A stretch of 64,000 nucleotides of DNA, taken from the NCBI GenBank assembly GCA_020850995.1, contig JADZDP010000031.1:30367-94366 (forward strand). Reading direction: 5' to 3'. Position 1 is the first letter of the stretch. Each line of letters starts with the position of its first letter. The notes below the pieces were generated by a model. The model was not told where the DNA came from and ran no database searches. It saw nothing but the letters and a program-made list of their open reading frames with translations. This DNA is from Deltaproteobacteria bacterium. Its GTDB lineage: Bacteria > Myxococcota > UBA727 > VGSZ01. Position numbers and translations under genes: made by a program. Below are positions 16,146 to 26,296 of the stretch, one piece after another.

Positions 16146-19100
16146 GCGCGCGCCCCACAAAGCCGCGCATCGGGATCGAGCAGCAGCCGCACCTCGTCGT
16201 CGTGGGACAGGCGCGGCTCCACCACCGTGAAGAGCGGCGCGCGGCCCGCGAGCACGCGCTGCAGCTGTTGCTCCGCCTGTCGACGGCGCACCTCGAGACG
16301 ATCCGCATAGCCATGGCGCGCGTCGTCGTCGAGCATGCGCCAGAACAACCACGGGTGCGCCAAGCACACGAGCGCGCTCACGTGACCGAAGCCGAGCGTG
16401 GTCACGAAGCCCGCCAGGATGGGCTGCGCATGCTGCACGGGGCGATCAGTCCACACCAGGTGCGGGAAGGCGCGCATCTCGTCAGCGACATCGTCGAGGC
16501 TAGGGTTCGGTGGGATGATCGAGCTGGCCATCACCTGTAGGAGCCCATTGACCTGCCACGCGGCCGCCGCGCCCTTGGGGTGCCCCGTCAGCGACTTCTG
16601 CGAGATGACCCACAGCGGGTTGTCGTCGGATCGGCCGAGCGCGCCCATGATGGTCTCGTGCAGGCGCGCTTCGTTCTCGTCGTTCGCTTGCGTGGACGAG
16701 TCGTGCTTCGACACCACGGCCACGTCGTCGGCGCACAGGCCGAGCACGGCCAAGGCCGCGCGCAGCGGCGAGACGTCGTCGCGCCCGGCCCCCGGCTCGT
16801 GCGCCAAGCGGCGGCGGGCGTCGGCCACCATGCGCGCGGCCTCGTCGACACCCACCATGCCGGCGAGCAGATCGCGCTCGCGCTCGATCTGCCGCAACCG
16901 TTGGCGGCGCCCCACGAGGTCGCATGCGCCATCGTCGTGACGTTGCTCGGGTGCGCGCCGCTCGGCCACGAAGGACAGGGCGCCCTGCCCTGGCGCGGGC
17001 ACGCTCTTTTGCAGGCCGTCGCCCGAGCTGCCGGCGAACGCGAGCACGCCGTAGACCGGCAGGCCCAAGCGCAACGCCAATGCCGCCGTGCACACCACCG
17101 CTACGCCGGCACCGTGGGCCTCCACGAAGCCGCGGCGGCGGCTGTCGCTGCCGCGCGACATGGCGCGTGGCTCGATGCCGCGCGCCACGAGATCGTCGGT
17201 GTCGGCGGTGGCGCCCATGTCGCCAAAGCCGATGAGGCCCGCCTCCGACAGGTCGTCGGCGCCGCCGGCGACGACGAGCTCCGCCTGCCCGGTGCGGATC
17301 TTGTCGAGCGCCTCCGCCAACGACAAGCCCGCCGTGGCGCACGCGCCCACCGGCGAGCTCATGGGCCCGGTGGAACCCAGGTAGGCTTGCACCACGTAGC
17401 CGCCGATGACGTTGATGAGCGCCTCTTGCAGCGTGTCGTTCTGCCGCTCCTTGCCCTCGAAGAGATCGCGGTGCAGGCGCTTGAGCTTCGCCATGCCGCC
17501 GATGCCGGTGCCGATCGTGGCGCCGATGCGCGACGGGTGCAGGTGGCGGTGCAGCTCTTCGGGCGTCATGCCCGCCGACAAGAAGGCCTCTGCCGTCGAC
17601 ACCAGGCAGTAGAGCGTGACGGGGTCGACCTGCTCGACCAGGCTCTTGGGCACGCCATAGCGCGTGGCGTCCCACCCGGTGGGCAACTGTCCGGCGACCG
17701 CGCGGCGGACCGACAGCGCCGCCGGCACCTTGATGGTCGAGCCGCGCTGCCGCACGACGAAGAGCGCGCCATCCCTATCCTCGACGAGCCTGCTGAGCTT
17801 CGGATCTTCGCGCACCACCGACTCGCCCACGGTGCGCGAGGGTACCGGGAAGCTGAAGTCGCGCTCGAGGCGCACCTCCACCAGGGTGGGCAGTGCGCGC
17901 GGATCGAAACCGGTGACTGCGGGCTCCACGACGCGCACACCGCAGTGCGCGAGGATCTCCGCCTCGTAGCGCTCGTGCACGCGCGACTCGTCCACAGCTG
18001 CGCCGCTCTTGACGTCGACGAAGCCGCTGCTCTTCGGATCGGGCGCCACCATCCCCATCATCCAGGCGAGCTCGAGCACCGCTTCGATGGACAAGGTGCG
18101 CCCCTGCTCCATGGCCCAGCGCGTGCGCGCGCTGCCCCACGGGCCCACCTCGCCCATGCCCACGATGACGGCCACGCGGTCGAGGTCGAGGTGATCGAGG
18201 GGCGGCAGCGACGTGAGCTGCGCCTCGCTCGGCACCGGCACGTCCAGCGTGGGCCGCGCCAGCGACGTGCGCTTGATCTCGGTCGACGACGTGCGCGGCG
18301 CACGCCGCGCCAGCTCCCCATCGAAGGACGCGCGTAGCGTTGCCGCGCGCACCTCGCGGCGCTGACGCCGGTCTTCGCCCTCGCGGTACTCGCGCAGGAG
18401 CCCCGCGAGGTCCTCCACCTCGCCGAGGCCGCCCGTGAGATCGGCCACGTAGGGCGCGGTCGCCGCGCGCGCCCGCGAGGACGCGCTGGCGTGCTCGAGC
18501 GCCAGCGCCGCCATCTCGTCGGTGCAGAAGGTCGTGAGGCCGCGCTCCTCGAGGAACTTGGCGGCGCCGTCGTTGGCGTGCATCAGCCCCGTGCCGCGCA
18601 CCCAGCCGATGCGCAGGCCCACGATGGACGCGCCGCGCCCCCAGGTGTGCGCCTCGGAGCGCTGCTTGTGCAGGAGCGCCTCCAGCGCAGCCTTGCACTC
18701 GCCGTAGGCGCCGTCGCCGCCGAAGCTGCCGTGGTTCGGCGAGAGCGGCAGCAGCACGTGCGCGCGCCGCCCGGGTCCGCCGTGCGCGAGCGCCAGCGCC
18801 GCGGCGCGCGCCACCAGGCGCTCCACGCCGAGCACCAACACGCGGAACAGCGCCAGCGAGCGCGGCCCCATGGTCGACAGATCCGCGGTCTCGGCGAGAG
18901 CACCGAAGGGCACCACCAGGTCCGGCACCAGGGGCGCCTTGACGAGCCGTTCGGAGGAGCCCACGCGCTCCTTCTTGGCCGTGCCGAGCCACGCCATGAG
19001 CGCGTCGACGTCGTGGAAGCTGCCCTGGTTGCACGGCACCACGTGCAGCTCGGCGCCCACGCGCGCGTGCGCCTGGTACAGGCGCTTGAACGAGCGCACC

Positions 19101-22100
19101 ACCTCGGGAGAGCGGCGCGAGGTGGTGACCACCACGCGCGCGCCTTCGGCGAGCAAGCGCGCGATGAGCGCGCGCGCGATGGAGCCCACTCCTGCCCCAG
19201 TGACGAGCGCCGTCTGGCCCGCGAAGGCGCCGCCCGGTGCCGCGCGCCGCTCCACGTCGTGGCGAGCGACCGCAGGATCGTGGCGATCGCGGCGCACCCA
19301 GGCCCACGACGAGGTGAAGGCGACGTGGTGCTGCTCGTCGAACACGGGCGCGATGGCCGCGCGGTAGGCCGCGTCGTGCTCGTCGTCGTCGGGTGCCGCT
19401 GCGCGCGCAGCAACACTCGGCAAGGCGATGAGCTCGGGGTCGACGTGGCGCAGGATCGCGCGCGCGGCGTCGGCGAGCGCGCCGCTCTTGCCAAGCACGC
19501 GCCGCTCCAGCTCGTCGAGCGCGGCGGAGTCGACGGCCGCGCCCACCGGAGCCGCCGTCACGCGCGCCAGGCCCGTGCCAAGCTCGTCGCCATAAGCCGT
19601 CGCGACCTGGTCGACGAAAGCCAACGCCAGGGCGCGTTCGCTCATCGCCGGCACGGCACGCGCAGCAAGGGCGAGGCGGTTCAGCACGCGCTCGCGGTGA
19701 CCGCGCGCAAGGCCCCACTCGCGCTCGAGGTGCTCGTGCACCTGCGCGGCACCGAGGCCGGCCGCACCCAGGGCGCGCTGCAGCGCCTGGTCGCGCAAGG
19801 GTCGCAGCGCGGCGCCCGGGCCTTCGGCCGTCGACAGTTTTGCGATCGTGGACACGAGCTGCCCGAGCGGCATCTCGTGAGCGCCGTCGAGCGAGCGCCC
19901 GCCGACCTCGGCCGCGAGCTCGGCGAGGATCTGGTTGCGCCGCGCCGAGTTGCCGCCGAGCAGGGCGTCGAGCGAGCGCGCGGGATCGAGCTCTGCGCGC
20001 CCCTTCTTGGTCAAGAGGCACACCAGCGTGACCACGCCGTCCTCGGCGAAGGGCCCGGGCTCGGGCAGGGGCCGCGCCGCGCTGGCGGCGGGGACCACGA
20101 CGGCGGGCGAGGTAGGCGCCAGGGGCGCGGGCACCGCACCCGCGGCTGGAGGCACGGCCGGCGTCGGTGGCGGCGCGGGCGATAGTGCGTCGATCTCAGC
20201 GTGGGCGACGCCGAGCATGCGCTCGCGGTCGGCCGCGGCATGCAGCACGCGCACGCGCCGAGCGCGCTGGCTCTTCGCGCGCTCGAGCTCGGCCTTCGCC
20301 ATGCCCGCGAGCACGGGACCTTGCGCCGGCCCCACCTCGATCACCTGCGCCACCGCGGCCGCACCCTCGAAGAGCGCGCGCTGGATCTCGATCCAGCGCA
20401 CCGGCGAGGCGAACTGGTAGGCCAGCACCTCGATCAAGAGCGCGCGCGCAAGGCCATCGGCGTCCCTCTTGGCCTCGACGAAGCGGTCGAGCAAGGAGGC
20501 CGCGCGCGTGGAGCCCGACGCCGCCACCACCTCGCGCACGAAGGAGGGCTCGAGGCGAAACACCGTGCCCGTGAGGTTCGGCAGGTAGCGCCCGTCGAGC
20601 AGGCGCGCGTCGATGTGCGCGGGGAGCGCGCCCTCGAGGGTGGCACGGAAGGCGTCGACGCCGTCAACCAAGAGCGGCGAATGGAAGGGCACGTCGATGC
20701 CCGGCACGTCGACCACCGCGGCCTTGGCGCCCGGCGCGGCGGGCAGGCGCTCCTTGAGCACGGCCAGTGCGCGCACGTCGCCGGTGACAGCGTACTGGCG
20801 CCCCGACACGTTGTGGTTGACCACGAAGAGCGGCAACCCGGTATCGCGCGCGATCTCGTCCACCAGCGCCAGCGCGGCGCGCTCGTCGAGCGCCGCCAGG
20901 TTCGGGCGCAGCGCCACCATGCCGAAGCGCGAGCGCCCCTCGGCGTCGCGCGGCACCAAGCGGTCCATGGTGAGGCCGCGCCGGTACACCACGTCAACGA
21001 CGGCGGGCAGCGGCATGACGCCGGGGACCGCCGCTAGCGCCGAGTACTCCCCGAGCGAATGGCCGGCGAAGCGCGCGCCCTCCACGAACAGCTGCTGCTC
21101 CCGTAGCGCGGCCACCTCGGCCACGGCCATCACTGCCAGCGCCACCTGGGTGAACTGGGTGAGGAAGAGCACGCCCTCGGGGTGCACCAAACGCTCGCCG
21201 CGCACCCACAGCTCGCGCGGGTTGTCGTCGACGACGTGGAGCAGCGAGAAGCCGTGGCGCTGCCGGCACACCTGCTCGGCCTCGTCCCAGACCGCGCGCG
21301 CGGCGGTGCTCGCCGCCCTGGTGGCGGCGCCCATGCCCGCGTGCTGCACGCCCTGGCCCGGAAACACATAGGCGGTGGGCGGCGCGAGCACGCGCGCGTC
21401 CACCTCGGCGCAGCGCACGCCGTCCGCCTCGACAACGGCGCGCACGTCGAGCGCTCCCTGCGAGCGCGCGAGCGCGTCGATGCTCACCACCAGCGCCGCG
21501 CCCGGGGCCACCGGCGCCAAGAAGCGCGCGGCGCTGCGCGTGACGCGGCCGGAGTCGCCCTCGGCGGCCACACGCGTGATGCGGTGCAATGCGTAGGCCT
21601 CGGTCCACTTGCCGTGCACGATGGGCCCGTCGAAGCCCGCCAACGCGGCGATGGCCGGGTACGTGTGCAGCGGGTTCTTGTCGCCGCTGGCGTCGGCGTA
21701 GGCAAGGAGCGAGCGCGGCGCCTGCGCGCGCTTCTCGGCGAGGCGCCCGGCGGCGGGCGCCGTGGGCTCTCGCAGCGCTGCCACGGCCACGAGCGCATCG
21801 AAGGCCGACGCGTCCATGGTCAGGCTGCCGACCACGGCGCTCCCCGAGCGTAGGCTGCCGAGCGCCCCGCGCTCGGTGACGCGGGCGTCGAGCTCGAGCG
21901 CGCCGCCCGTGCACGCGCGCACGTCGAGACACACGCCGGGCAGCTCCGCCAGGAAGCGCAGCGCGCCCTCGTCGGTCGCCAGGCGCGCGCGCACCCCTCG
22001 ATCCTCACGGCGAGAGGTCACTGTTTTGTCACTTTGGCGAATGAAGAATCGACTGGTGATCCGGGCACGCACGGCGCCGGCGGCGTCCACCAGGCGCGCC

Positions 22101-25100
22101 TCCACCACCACGCGGCGGCCGCCGGACAGCTCCTCGACGACGGTCACGCGCGCGGTGGCGGTCAGGCGGTCACCAACCACGAGGCCCGGGCCCTCGACCT
22201 CGTCGGACTCGTGCACGAGGTGCAGCACGTCGGGCTGCGCGCCCGACAGGGCTCGGAAGATCGCGCGCCAGGCCAGCGCGAACGCCATCGACAGCGGCGC
22301 GGCGGGTGCGTTGTCGTCGTCGGTGGCGGCGCGGAAGGCGTGCGCGCGCGCCGCGGTCAGCTCCACGTGCTCGGTGGCCTCTTCGAACAGCGCCACCGGC
22401 GCCACCGGGGCGCCGAACAGGGCGCGACCGTAGAAGTCCTGCTGCGCGCGCAGGAACGCCGCGCGGTCGACCCGCAGGTGGCCGCCCTGTGCGTCGTCGA
22501 CGAAGCGCAGGCAGAGATCGAGCGCAGCTCCCTCAGGCAGGCGCACGCGCGCGCACAGCTGGCCGTCCTGCTCTTCCACCTCGAGCCCCGGCAGCCCCGC
22601 CAGGCGCGCCAGCGGGTTGGCGTGCCAGACGCCGTGCTCGTCGACGGCCACCGCGCAGGCGCGCGCGCGCGTGACCAGATCAGCGCGAGGCATGGCGTGC
22701 GCGCCGCGCGCGAGCGCGCGCGCCAGCGCGTGGCGCTCGAAGCCGCGCAGCACCTCGGCCACGGGCTCGTCGACGCGCGTGAGCGCCGCCAGAGCCGTCG
22801 GTCCCGGCAGCGCCAGCACGAGGTCGGCGCCGAAGCGGGCGTCGTGCGACTGCCACAGGCTGTCGGACTTGAACCAGCGGCGCACCTCGCCGTCGAGGAC
22901 GGGCACGAAGGGCACGGGCTTGCCCGGCAGCTTGCACAGCTCCACGAAGAAGCGCGAGTCCTCGGGGTGCATGAGCGCTCGCGTCAGCGAGGGCGCTCGC
23001 AGGACCAGCGCGGCACAGAGCGCGCGCGGGTCCTGCGCCGCCTCAGCGGTGACCAGCGACGCCGCGGGCGCGCCGTCGGCGGGCAGGTGCCGCGCTTCGA
23101 GGCGGCGAGCCATGGCGAGGAAGCGATCGCGCCAGCTCGCGTCGAGCCACGGACCATCGGCCAAGGGCTCACCGGCAGCGTACGCGGTGAGCTCCACGAG
23201 CCGCTCGAGCACGGCGGCCGACGTCATGTCGTCGAGGTCGCCGAAGTAGGGTTTGGCGGTGCGCGCCAACGCCGCCACGATCTCGTCCTGGCGTGCCGCC
23301 ACCTGCGCAGGGTCGCCGGCGAGCTGGTCGAGGAGGCGCGCGGCCTGCGCGGCGGCGTTGTCGAGGTAGTAGATGGGCGCATCGAGGGAGCTCTTGCCGC
23401 TGGTGACACCGCCGACGGCGCCACCGGCCAAGGGCCAGCGCTCGACGTCGCCGGGCGCGGCCACCAGCGCCGCCTTCACCGCCGGCGAGGTGCACGCCTC
23501 GCGCGTCGCCATCAGGCGCGTGCCGAGGAACACCGCGTCGACGGGCATGGCCGCACGCCCGTAGCGCTCGCTGAAGCGGCCGAACAGGTAGGCGCTGGCC
23601 TGCTCCTCGGTGCCGATGCCACCGCCCACGCACAGCACCAGGTTGTCGAGCTCGCGCAGCTTGGCGTAGCTGCGCAGCAGCAGATCATCGAGGTCTTCCC
23701 ACGAGTGGTGGCCGCCGGCCTTGCCGCCCTCGAGGTGCACGAACAGCGCGCGGTCGGGGCGCGCCTTGGCGATGGCAATGACCTCGTCGACCTGGCGCTC
23801 GGTGCCGGGTTTGAGCGCGTTCACATGCATGCCGTGCGCGTGCAGCTCGTCGAGCAGCGCCACCGCGTCCTCGAGCGGGGGCACGCCGGCCGTGATGGTG
23901 ACGCCAAGAATGGGGTAGCCCTCGTCCCGCAACTTGAAGATCAGGCGCTCCTTGGCGAGGTGGAGGCCCCACAGGTAGGGGTCGAGGAAGAGCGCGTTGA
24001 ACACGATGCCCTGGCCCGGCACCAAGGAGCGGCGCGCCTCGTCGAGGCGAGCGCGCAGGTGCCGCTCGGTGACCTGGCCGCCGCCGGCCAGCTCGGCGAG
24101 GTAGCCAGCGTTGGCGGCGGCCACCACCAGCGGCGCCTCCACCGTCGTTGGCGTCATGCCCGGGACGATGAAGGGCGCGCGACCGGTGAGGCGCGTGAAG
24201 CGGTTGTCGAGGCGCAGGCCGCGCCCGTCGTCGACGGCGCGGGGGGCAAGCTGCGACCACGGCGCGGGCCGCGCGGGAGCCTGCTTGCCGTCGAGGAGCG
24301 CTGCGCGCTCGCTGTGCACGCCCGCCGACAGCACGCGCACGGCGCGGCCGCGCAGCGCCGAGGCCGCCAGGTGCGCCACCTCGACGCCGGGGCCCACGTC
24401 GACGAGCGTGTCGCACCCCTGCGCCGCCAACGCGTCGAGGCAACGGGCGTAGGAGCCGGGCGCGGTGAGGATCGATCGCAACACGGCGCCGAGCGCGCGC
24501 TCGTCGTCTGCCAGGGGCAGCCCCGTGGCGGCATCGAGCACGTGCAGCGGGCGCTCGCCGCCCACGGGCGGTGCGGGGCGGCGCGCGAGACCTTCGATCA
24601 AGCGCGCGCAGCTCTCCTCCAGGTGGGCGGTGTGGAAGGGTCCGCTCACGGGCAGCCACGAGAAGCGCGCCTCGGGGACGCGTCCGGCGTAGGCGCCGCG
24701 GCGCTTCTGCTCGAGGAGCCGCCCGGCGTGATCGGCGAGCGCCACCCGCAGCGCCTCGAGCGCGTCGGGCGCGCCGGCCACGGTGTGGTAGGTGGCCGCG
24801 CTCTCGATGGCCACCGTGACGTCGAGCGCGAGGGCGTCGATGGCGCCGCGCAGCTCGTGCCCGTGCAGGCCGCCGATGGCGGCCATGCAGCTTGGCGCCG
24901 ATCCCGTGTCGGCCATGCTCGAGCGCAGCGCCGGCGGCGAAGCCGCCGGCAGCAGGTGGCGCTCCATGGCCGCGCCCATGCGCACGGCGACGCGCGCCAG
25001 GTCCGCGACGACGCCCGCGCGCTCGTCGAGACAGCAGCCCCATGCGCGCGCGCATGCGTAGGCGCCCAAGAGCCCTTGGCTGTGGCCCACGACGAGGGGG

Positions 25101-25597
25101 CGACGCTCCTCGGGGAGCGCGAACAGCTCGTCCATGCCGAGCGACAGGAGCTGCTCGAGGCGCGCCAGCTGCGTCACGAACACGAGCGGCGCCGACACCG
25201 CGGCGCGCGCCAGCGTGGCCTGGTCGGGGCGGGGCCCGGCGAGCGCGCGCGCCACGTCGAGGGCGCCGCTGCTGCGCCCGGCGTCCACCGGGTCGAGGCC
25301 CGTCACCTCGTCGTTGATGGCGGCCAGGCACACGTCGAGGAGGGCGCGCGGCGCGCCGCCACCGGCCCACAGCTCTGCCAGCTCATCGAGGTAGGCGCTG
25401 CCCTGCCCGGCGAAGCTCAGCGCCAGCCGGCGCTCACCCACGAGCGCAGCCTCCACCAGCGCCGGGCGCGCACGCACCGACAAGCGCGCGTGGGCCCGCG
25501 TGCGCAGGGCGTCGAGCGAGGCGTTGACGTCGAGCGGGCCGGCCACGTCGTCGGGCCGGGCCGTCAGCGGGGCGTCGGTGGAGCGGAGGGTCGTCAT
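16142..25597 (-). CDS. fas: Type I fatty acid synthase, single-chain FAS-I (mycobacterial/fungal type)
   Basis: A 3,151-residue megasynthase. Visible domains in order: acetyl transferase (about 55-400; F-A-G-Q-G-S, Ser173 in G-H-S-Q-G); flavin enoyl reductase (about 460-800; F-I-V-P-G-M-T-P, C-V-G-G-G-I-G-T-E); hot-dog dehydratase region (about 1000-1360; S-G-D-K-N-P-L-H-T); malonyl/palmitoyl transferase (about 1405-1750; F-P-G-Q-G-V-Q, Ser1514 in G-H-S-L-G-E-Y-S-A, R-R-G-L-T-M-D); ACP (about 1865-2010; Ser1884 in G-G-N-S-A-R-R-N-Q); ketoreductase (about 2120-2400; T-G-A-G-V-G-S-I, Tyr2298/Lys2302); ketosynthase (about 2480-3120; Cys2753, His2965, His3006). All catalytic residues checked are present. 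This is the domain order of mycobacterial FAS-I (about 3,070 residues) and of fungal beta+alpha subunits. It should make long-chain acyl-CoA from acetyl- and malonyl-CoA with NADPH/NADH. It overlaps tetR upstream and acpS downstream by 4 bp each. Confidence 0.95.
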   Translation of the reverse strand: MTTLRSTDAPLTARPDDVAGPLDVNASLDALRTRAHARLSVRARPALVEAALVGERRLALSFAGQGSAYLDELAELWAGGGAPRALLDVCLAAINDEVTGLDPVDAGRSSGALDVARALAGPRPDQATLARAAVSAPLVFVTQLARLEQLLSLGMDELFALPEERRPLVVGHSQGLLGAYACARAWGCCLDERAGVVADLARVAVRMGAAMERHLLPAASPPALRSSMADTGSAPSCMAAIGGLHGHELRGAIDALALDVTVAIESAATYHTVAGAPDALEALRVALADHAGRLLEQKRRGAYAGRVPEARFSWLPVSGPFHTAHLEESCARLIEGLARRPAPPVGGERPLHVLDAATGLPLADDERALGAVLRSILTAPGSYARCLDALAAQGCDTLVDVGPGVEVAHLAASALRGRAVRVLSAGVHSERAALLDGKQAPARPAPWSQLAPRAVDDGRGLRLDNRFTRLTGRAPFIVPGMTPTTVEAPLVVAAANAGYLAELAGGGQVTERHLRARLDEARRSLVPGQGIVFNALFLDPYLWGLHLAKERLIFKLRDEGYPILGVTITAGVPPLEDAVALLDELHAHGMHVNALKPGTERQVDEVIAIAKARPDRALFVHLEGGKAGGHHSWEDLDDLLLRSYAKLRELDNLVLCVGGGIGTEEQASAYLFGRFSERYGRAAMPVDAVFLGTRLMATREACTSPAVKAALVAAPGDVERWPLAGGAVGGVTSGKSSLDAPIYYLDNAAAQAARLLDQLAGDPAQVAARQDEIVAALARTAKPYFGDLDDMTSAAVLERLVELTAYAAGEPLADGPWLDASWRDRFLAMARRLEARHLPADGAPAASLVTAEAAQDPRALCAALVLRAPSLTRALMHPEDSRFFVELCKLPGKPVPFVPVLDGEVRRWFKSDSLWQSHDARFGADLVLALPGPTALAALTRVDEPVAEVLRGFERHALARALARGAHAMPRADLVTRARACAVAVDEHGVWHANPLARLAGLPGLEVEEQDGQLCARVRLPEGAALDLCLRFVDDAQGGHLRVDRAAFLRAQQDFYGRALFGAPVAPVALFEEATEHVELTAARAHAFRAATDDDNAPAAPLSMAFALAWRAIFRALSGAQPDVLHLVHESDEVEGPGLVVGDRLTATARVTVVEELSGGRRVVVEARLVDAAGAVRARITSRFFIRQSDKTVTSRREDRGVRARLATDEGALRFLAELPGVCLDVRACTGGALELDARVTERGALGSLRSGSAVVGSLTMDASAFDALVAVAALREPTAPAAGRLAEKRAQAPRSLLAYADASGDKNPLHTYPAIAALAGFDGPIVHGKWTEAYALHRITRVAAEGDSGRVTRSAARFLAPVAPGAALVVSIDALARSQGALDVRAVVEADGVRCAEVDARVLAPPTAYVFPGQGVQHAGMGAATRAASTAARAVWDEAEQVCRQRHGFSLLHVVDDNPRELWVRGERLVHPEGVLFLTQFTQVALAVMAVAEVAALREQQLFVEGARFAGHSLGEYSALAAVPGVMPLPAVVDVVYRRGLTMDRLVPRDAEGRSRFGMVALRPNLAALDERAALALVDEIARDTGLPLFVVNHNVSGRQYAVTGDVRALAVLKERLPAAPGAKAAVVDVPGIDVPFHSPLLVDGVDAFRATLEGALPAHIDARLLDGRYLPNLTGTVFRLEPSFVREVVAASGSTRAASLLDRFVEAKRDADGLARALLIEVLAYQFASPVRWIEIQRALFEGAAAVAQVIEVGPAQGPVLAGMAKAELERAKSQRARRVRVLHAAADRERMLGVAHAEIDALSPAPPPTPAVPPAAGAVPAPLAPTSPAVVVPAASAARPLPEPGPFAEDGVVTLVCLLTKKGRAELDPARSLDALLGGNSARRNQILAELAAEVGGRSLDGAHEMPLGQLVSTIAKLSTAEGPGAALRPLRDQALQRALGAAGLGAAQVHEHLEREWGLARGHRERVLNRLALAARAVPAMSERALALAFVDQVATAYGDELGTGLARVTAAPVGAAVDSAALDELERRVLGKSGALADAARAILRHVDPELIALPSVAARAAAPDDDEHDAAYRAAIAPVFDEQHHVAFTSSWAWVRRDRHDPAVARHDVERRAAPGGAFAGQTALVTGAGVGSIARALIARLLAEGARVVVTTSRRSPEVVRSFKRLYQAHARVGAELHVVPCNQGSFHDVDALMAWLGTAKKERVGSSERLVKAPLVPDLVVPFGALAETADLSTMGPRSLALFRVLVLGVERLVARAAALALAHGGPGRRAHVLLPLSPNHGSFGGDGAYGECKAALEALLHKQRSEAHTWGRGASIVGLRIGWVRGTGLMHANDGAAKFLEERGLTTFCTDEMAALALEHASASSRARAATAPYVADLTGGLGEVEDLAGLLREYREGEDRRQRREVRAATLRASFDGELARRAPRTSSTEIKRTSLARPTLDVPVPSEAQLTSLPPLDHLDLDRVAVIVGMGEVGPWGSARTRWAMEQGRTLSIEAVLELAWMMGMVAPDPKSSGFVDVKSGAAVDESRVHERYEAEILAHCGVRVVEPAVTGFDPRALPTLVEVRLERDFSFPVPSRTVGESVVREDPKLSRLVEDRDGALFVVRQRGSTIKVPAALSVRRAVAGQLPTGWDATRYGVPKSLVEQVDPVTLYCLVSTAEAFLSAGMTPEELHRHLHPSRIGATIGTGIGGMAKLKRLHRDLFEGKERQNDTLQEALINVIGGYVVQAYLGSTGPMSSPVGACATAGLSLAEALDKIRTGQAELVVAGGADDLSEAGLIGFGDMGATADTDDLVARGIEPRAMSRGSDSRRRGFVEAHGAGVAVVCTAALALRLGLPVYGVLAFAGSSGDGLQKSVPAPGQGALSFVAERRAPEQRHDDGACDLVGRRQRLRQIERERDLLAGMVGVDEAARMVADARRRLAHEPGAGRDDVSPLRAALAVLGLCADDVAVVSKHDSSTQANDENEARLHETIMGALGRSDDNPLWVISQKSLTGHPKGAAAAWQVNGLLQVMASSIIPPNPSLDDVADEMRAFPHLVWTDRPVQHAQPILAGFVTTLGFGHVSALVCLAHPWLFWRMLDDDARHGYADRLEVRRRQAEQQLQRVLAGRAPLFTVVEPRLSHDDEVRLLLDPDARLCGARA

Positions 25598-26286
25598 GGC
25601 GTGGCTCCCGGCGCGCGCTCCTGCTGCAGGAGACGCGCGAAGTGGTCGACGGTGATGAGCAAGGTGCGGCTGTGCTCGTCGTAGATCTCGTGCTCGGGGT
25701 CGGCCATCTGCTGCGCGATGGAGCCGATGAACGACGACAGGAACAGGCCGGCGATGGTCTCGATGTCGTGCGCCCCGTAGAAGGGCGCGAAGGCCGGCTC
25801 GAGCACACGCGCCAGCGCGCGGCGCAAGCGCTGCAAGAAGGTGCGCATGGCGTGCTTGAGCTCGGGGTGGTGCTTCGATTGCACCAGCGCGTCGAGCCAC
25901 ACGGGCAAGAGGCGGCGCCCACGCCGCCCCTCGCGGCCAAGCGCCATCAACAGCGCCGGCACCGGGTTCTGATCTTCAAACGCCTCGTGGAACTGCTTGA
26001 TGATCTCGCCCTCGACCTCTTGGGCCCACACCTCGAGGATCTGGACGAAGACCTGCTCCTTGGACTCGAAGTACCAGTAGAACGCGCCCTTCGAGACGCC
26101 GGCCTTTTTGCAGATGTCGTCGACAGTGGTCTCGTGAAAGCCGCCCTCGGCAAAGCACAGGAAGGCGGCCCGGCGCAGGCGCTCGTCGGGCTTCTGCTCC
26201 GCCGCCGCCTCTTCGCGGGCGCGGGCGCGGGGCCCCTGTTTGGGTCGTTGCTCTTTCACGCGCGAACGGGTGCGGCGGGCGGCCAT
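25594..26286 (-). CDS. TetR family transcriptional regulator of the FAS operon
   Basis: A 230-residue regulator. After a basic, disordered N-terminus (residues 1-33) comes the TetR DNA-binding domain, with F-A-E-G-G-F-H-E-T-T-V-D-D-I and the recognition helix A-G-V-S-K-G-A-F-Y-W-Y-F-E-S-K-E (about residues 63-80). The remainder is an all-helical ligand and dimer domain; the ligand is not predictable from sequence, but an acyl-CoA would fit the context (in mycobacteria FasR, also TetR-type, controls fas). The stop overlaps the FAS start (ATGA). Two palindromes just upstream (26297-26312 and 26331-26346) are the likely operators, implying autoregulation and shared control of the divergent amidase gene. 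Confidence 0.93.
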   Translation of the reverse strand: MAARRTRSRVKEQRPKQGPRARAREEAAAEQKPDERLRRAAFLCFAEGGFHETTVDDICKKAGVSKGAFYWYFESKEQVFVQILEVWAQEVEGEIIKQFHEAFEDQNPVPALLMALGREGRRGRRLLPVWLDALVQSKHHPELKHAMRTFLQRLRRALARVLEPAFAPFYGAHDIETIAGLFLSSFIGSIAQQMADPEHEIYDEHSRTLLITVDHFARLLQQERAPGATP

Positions 26287-26296
26287 GGGTGCTCCG

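Noticed and set aside
16142..25597. Interpretation as a type I polyketide synthase or PUFA synthase
   Set aside because: The acyltransferase-enoyl reductase-dehydratase-MPT-ACP-KR-KS order, the flavin-type ER and the ACP G-G-N-S-x-R-R-N motif are those of FAS-I; PKS modules start with KS and use D-S-L ACPs.
22034..25684. A 1,216-codon plus-strand open frame opposite the FAS gene
   Set aside because: Antisense shadow; composition and lack of motifs rule it out, whereas the minus strand has all FAS domains.
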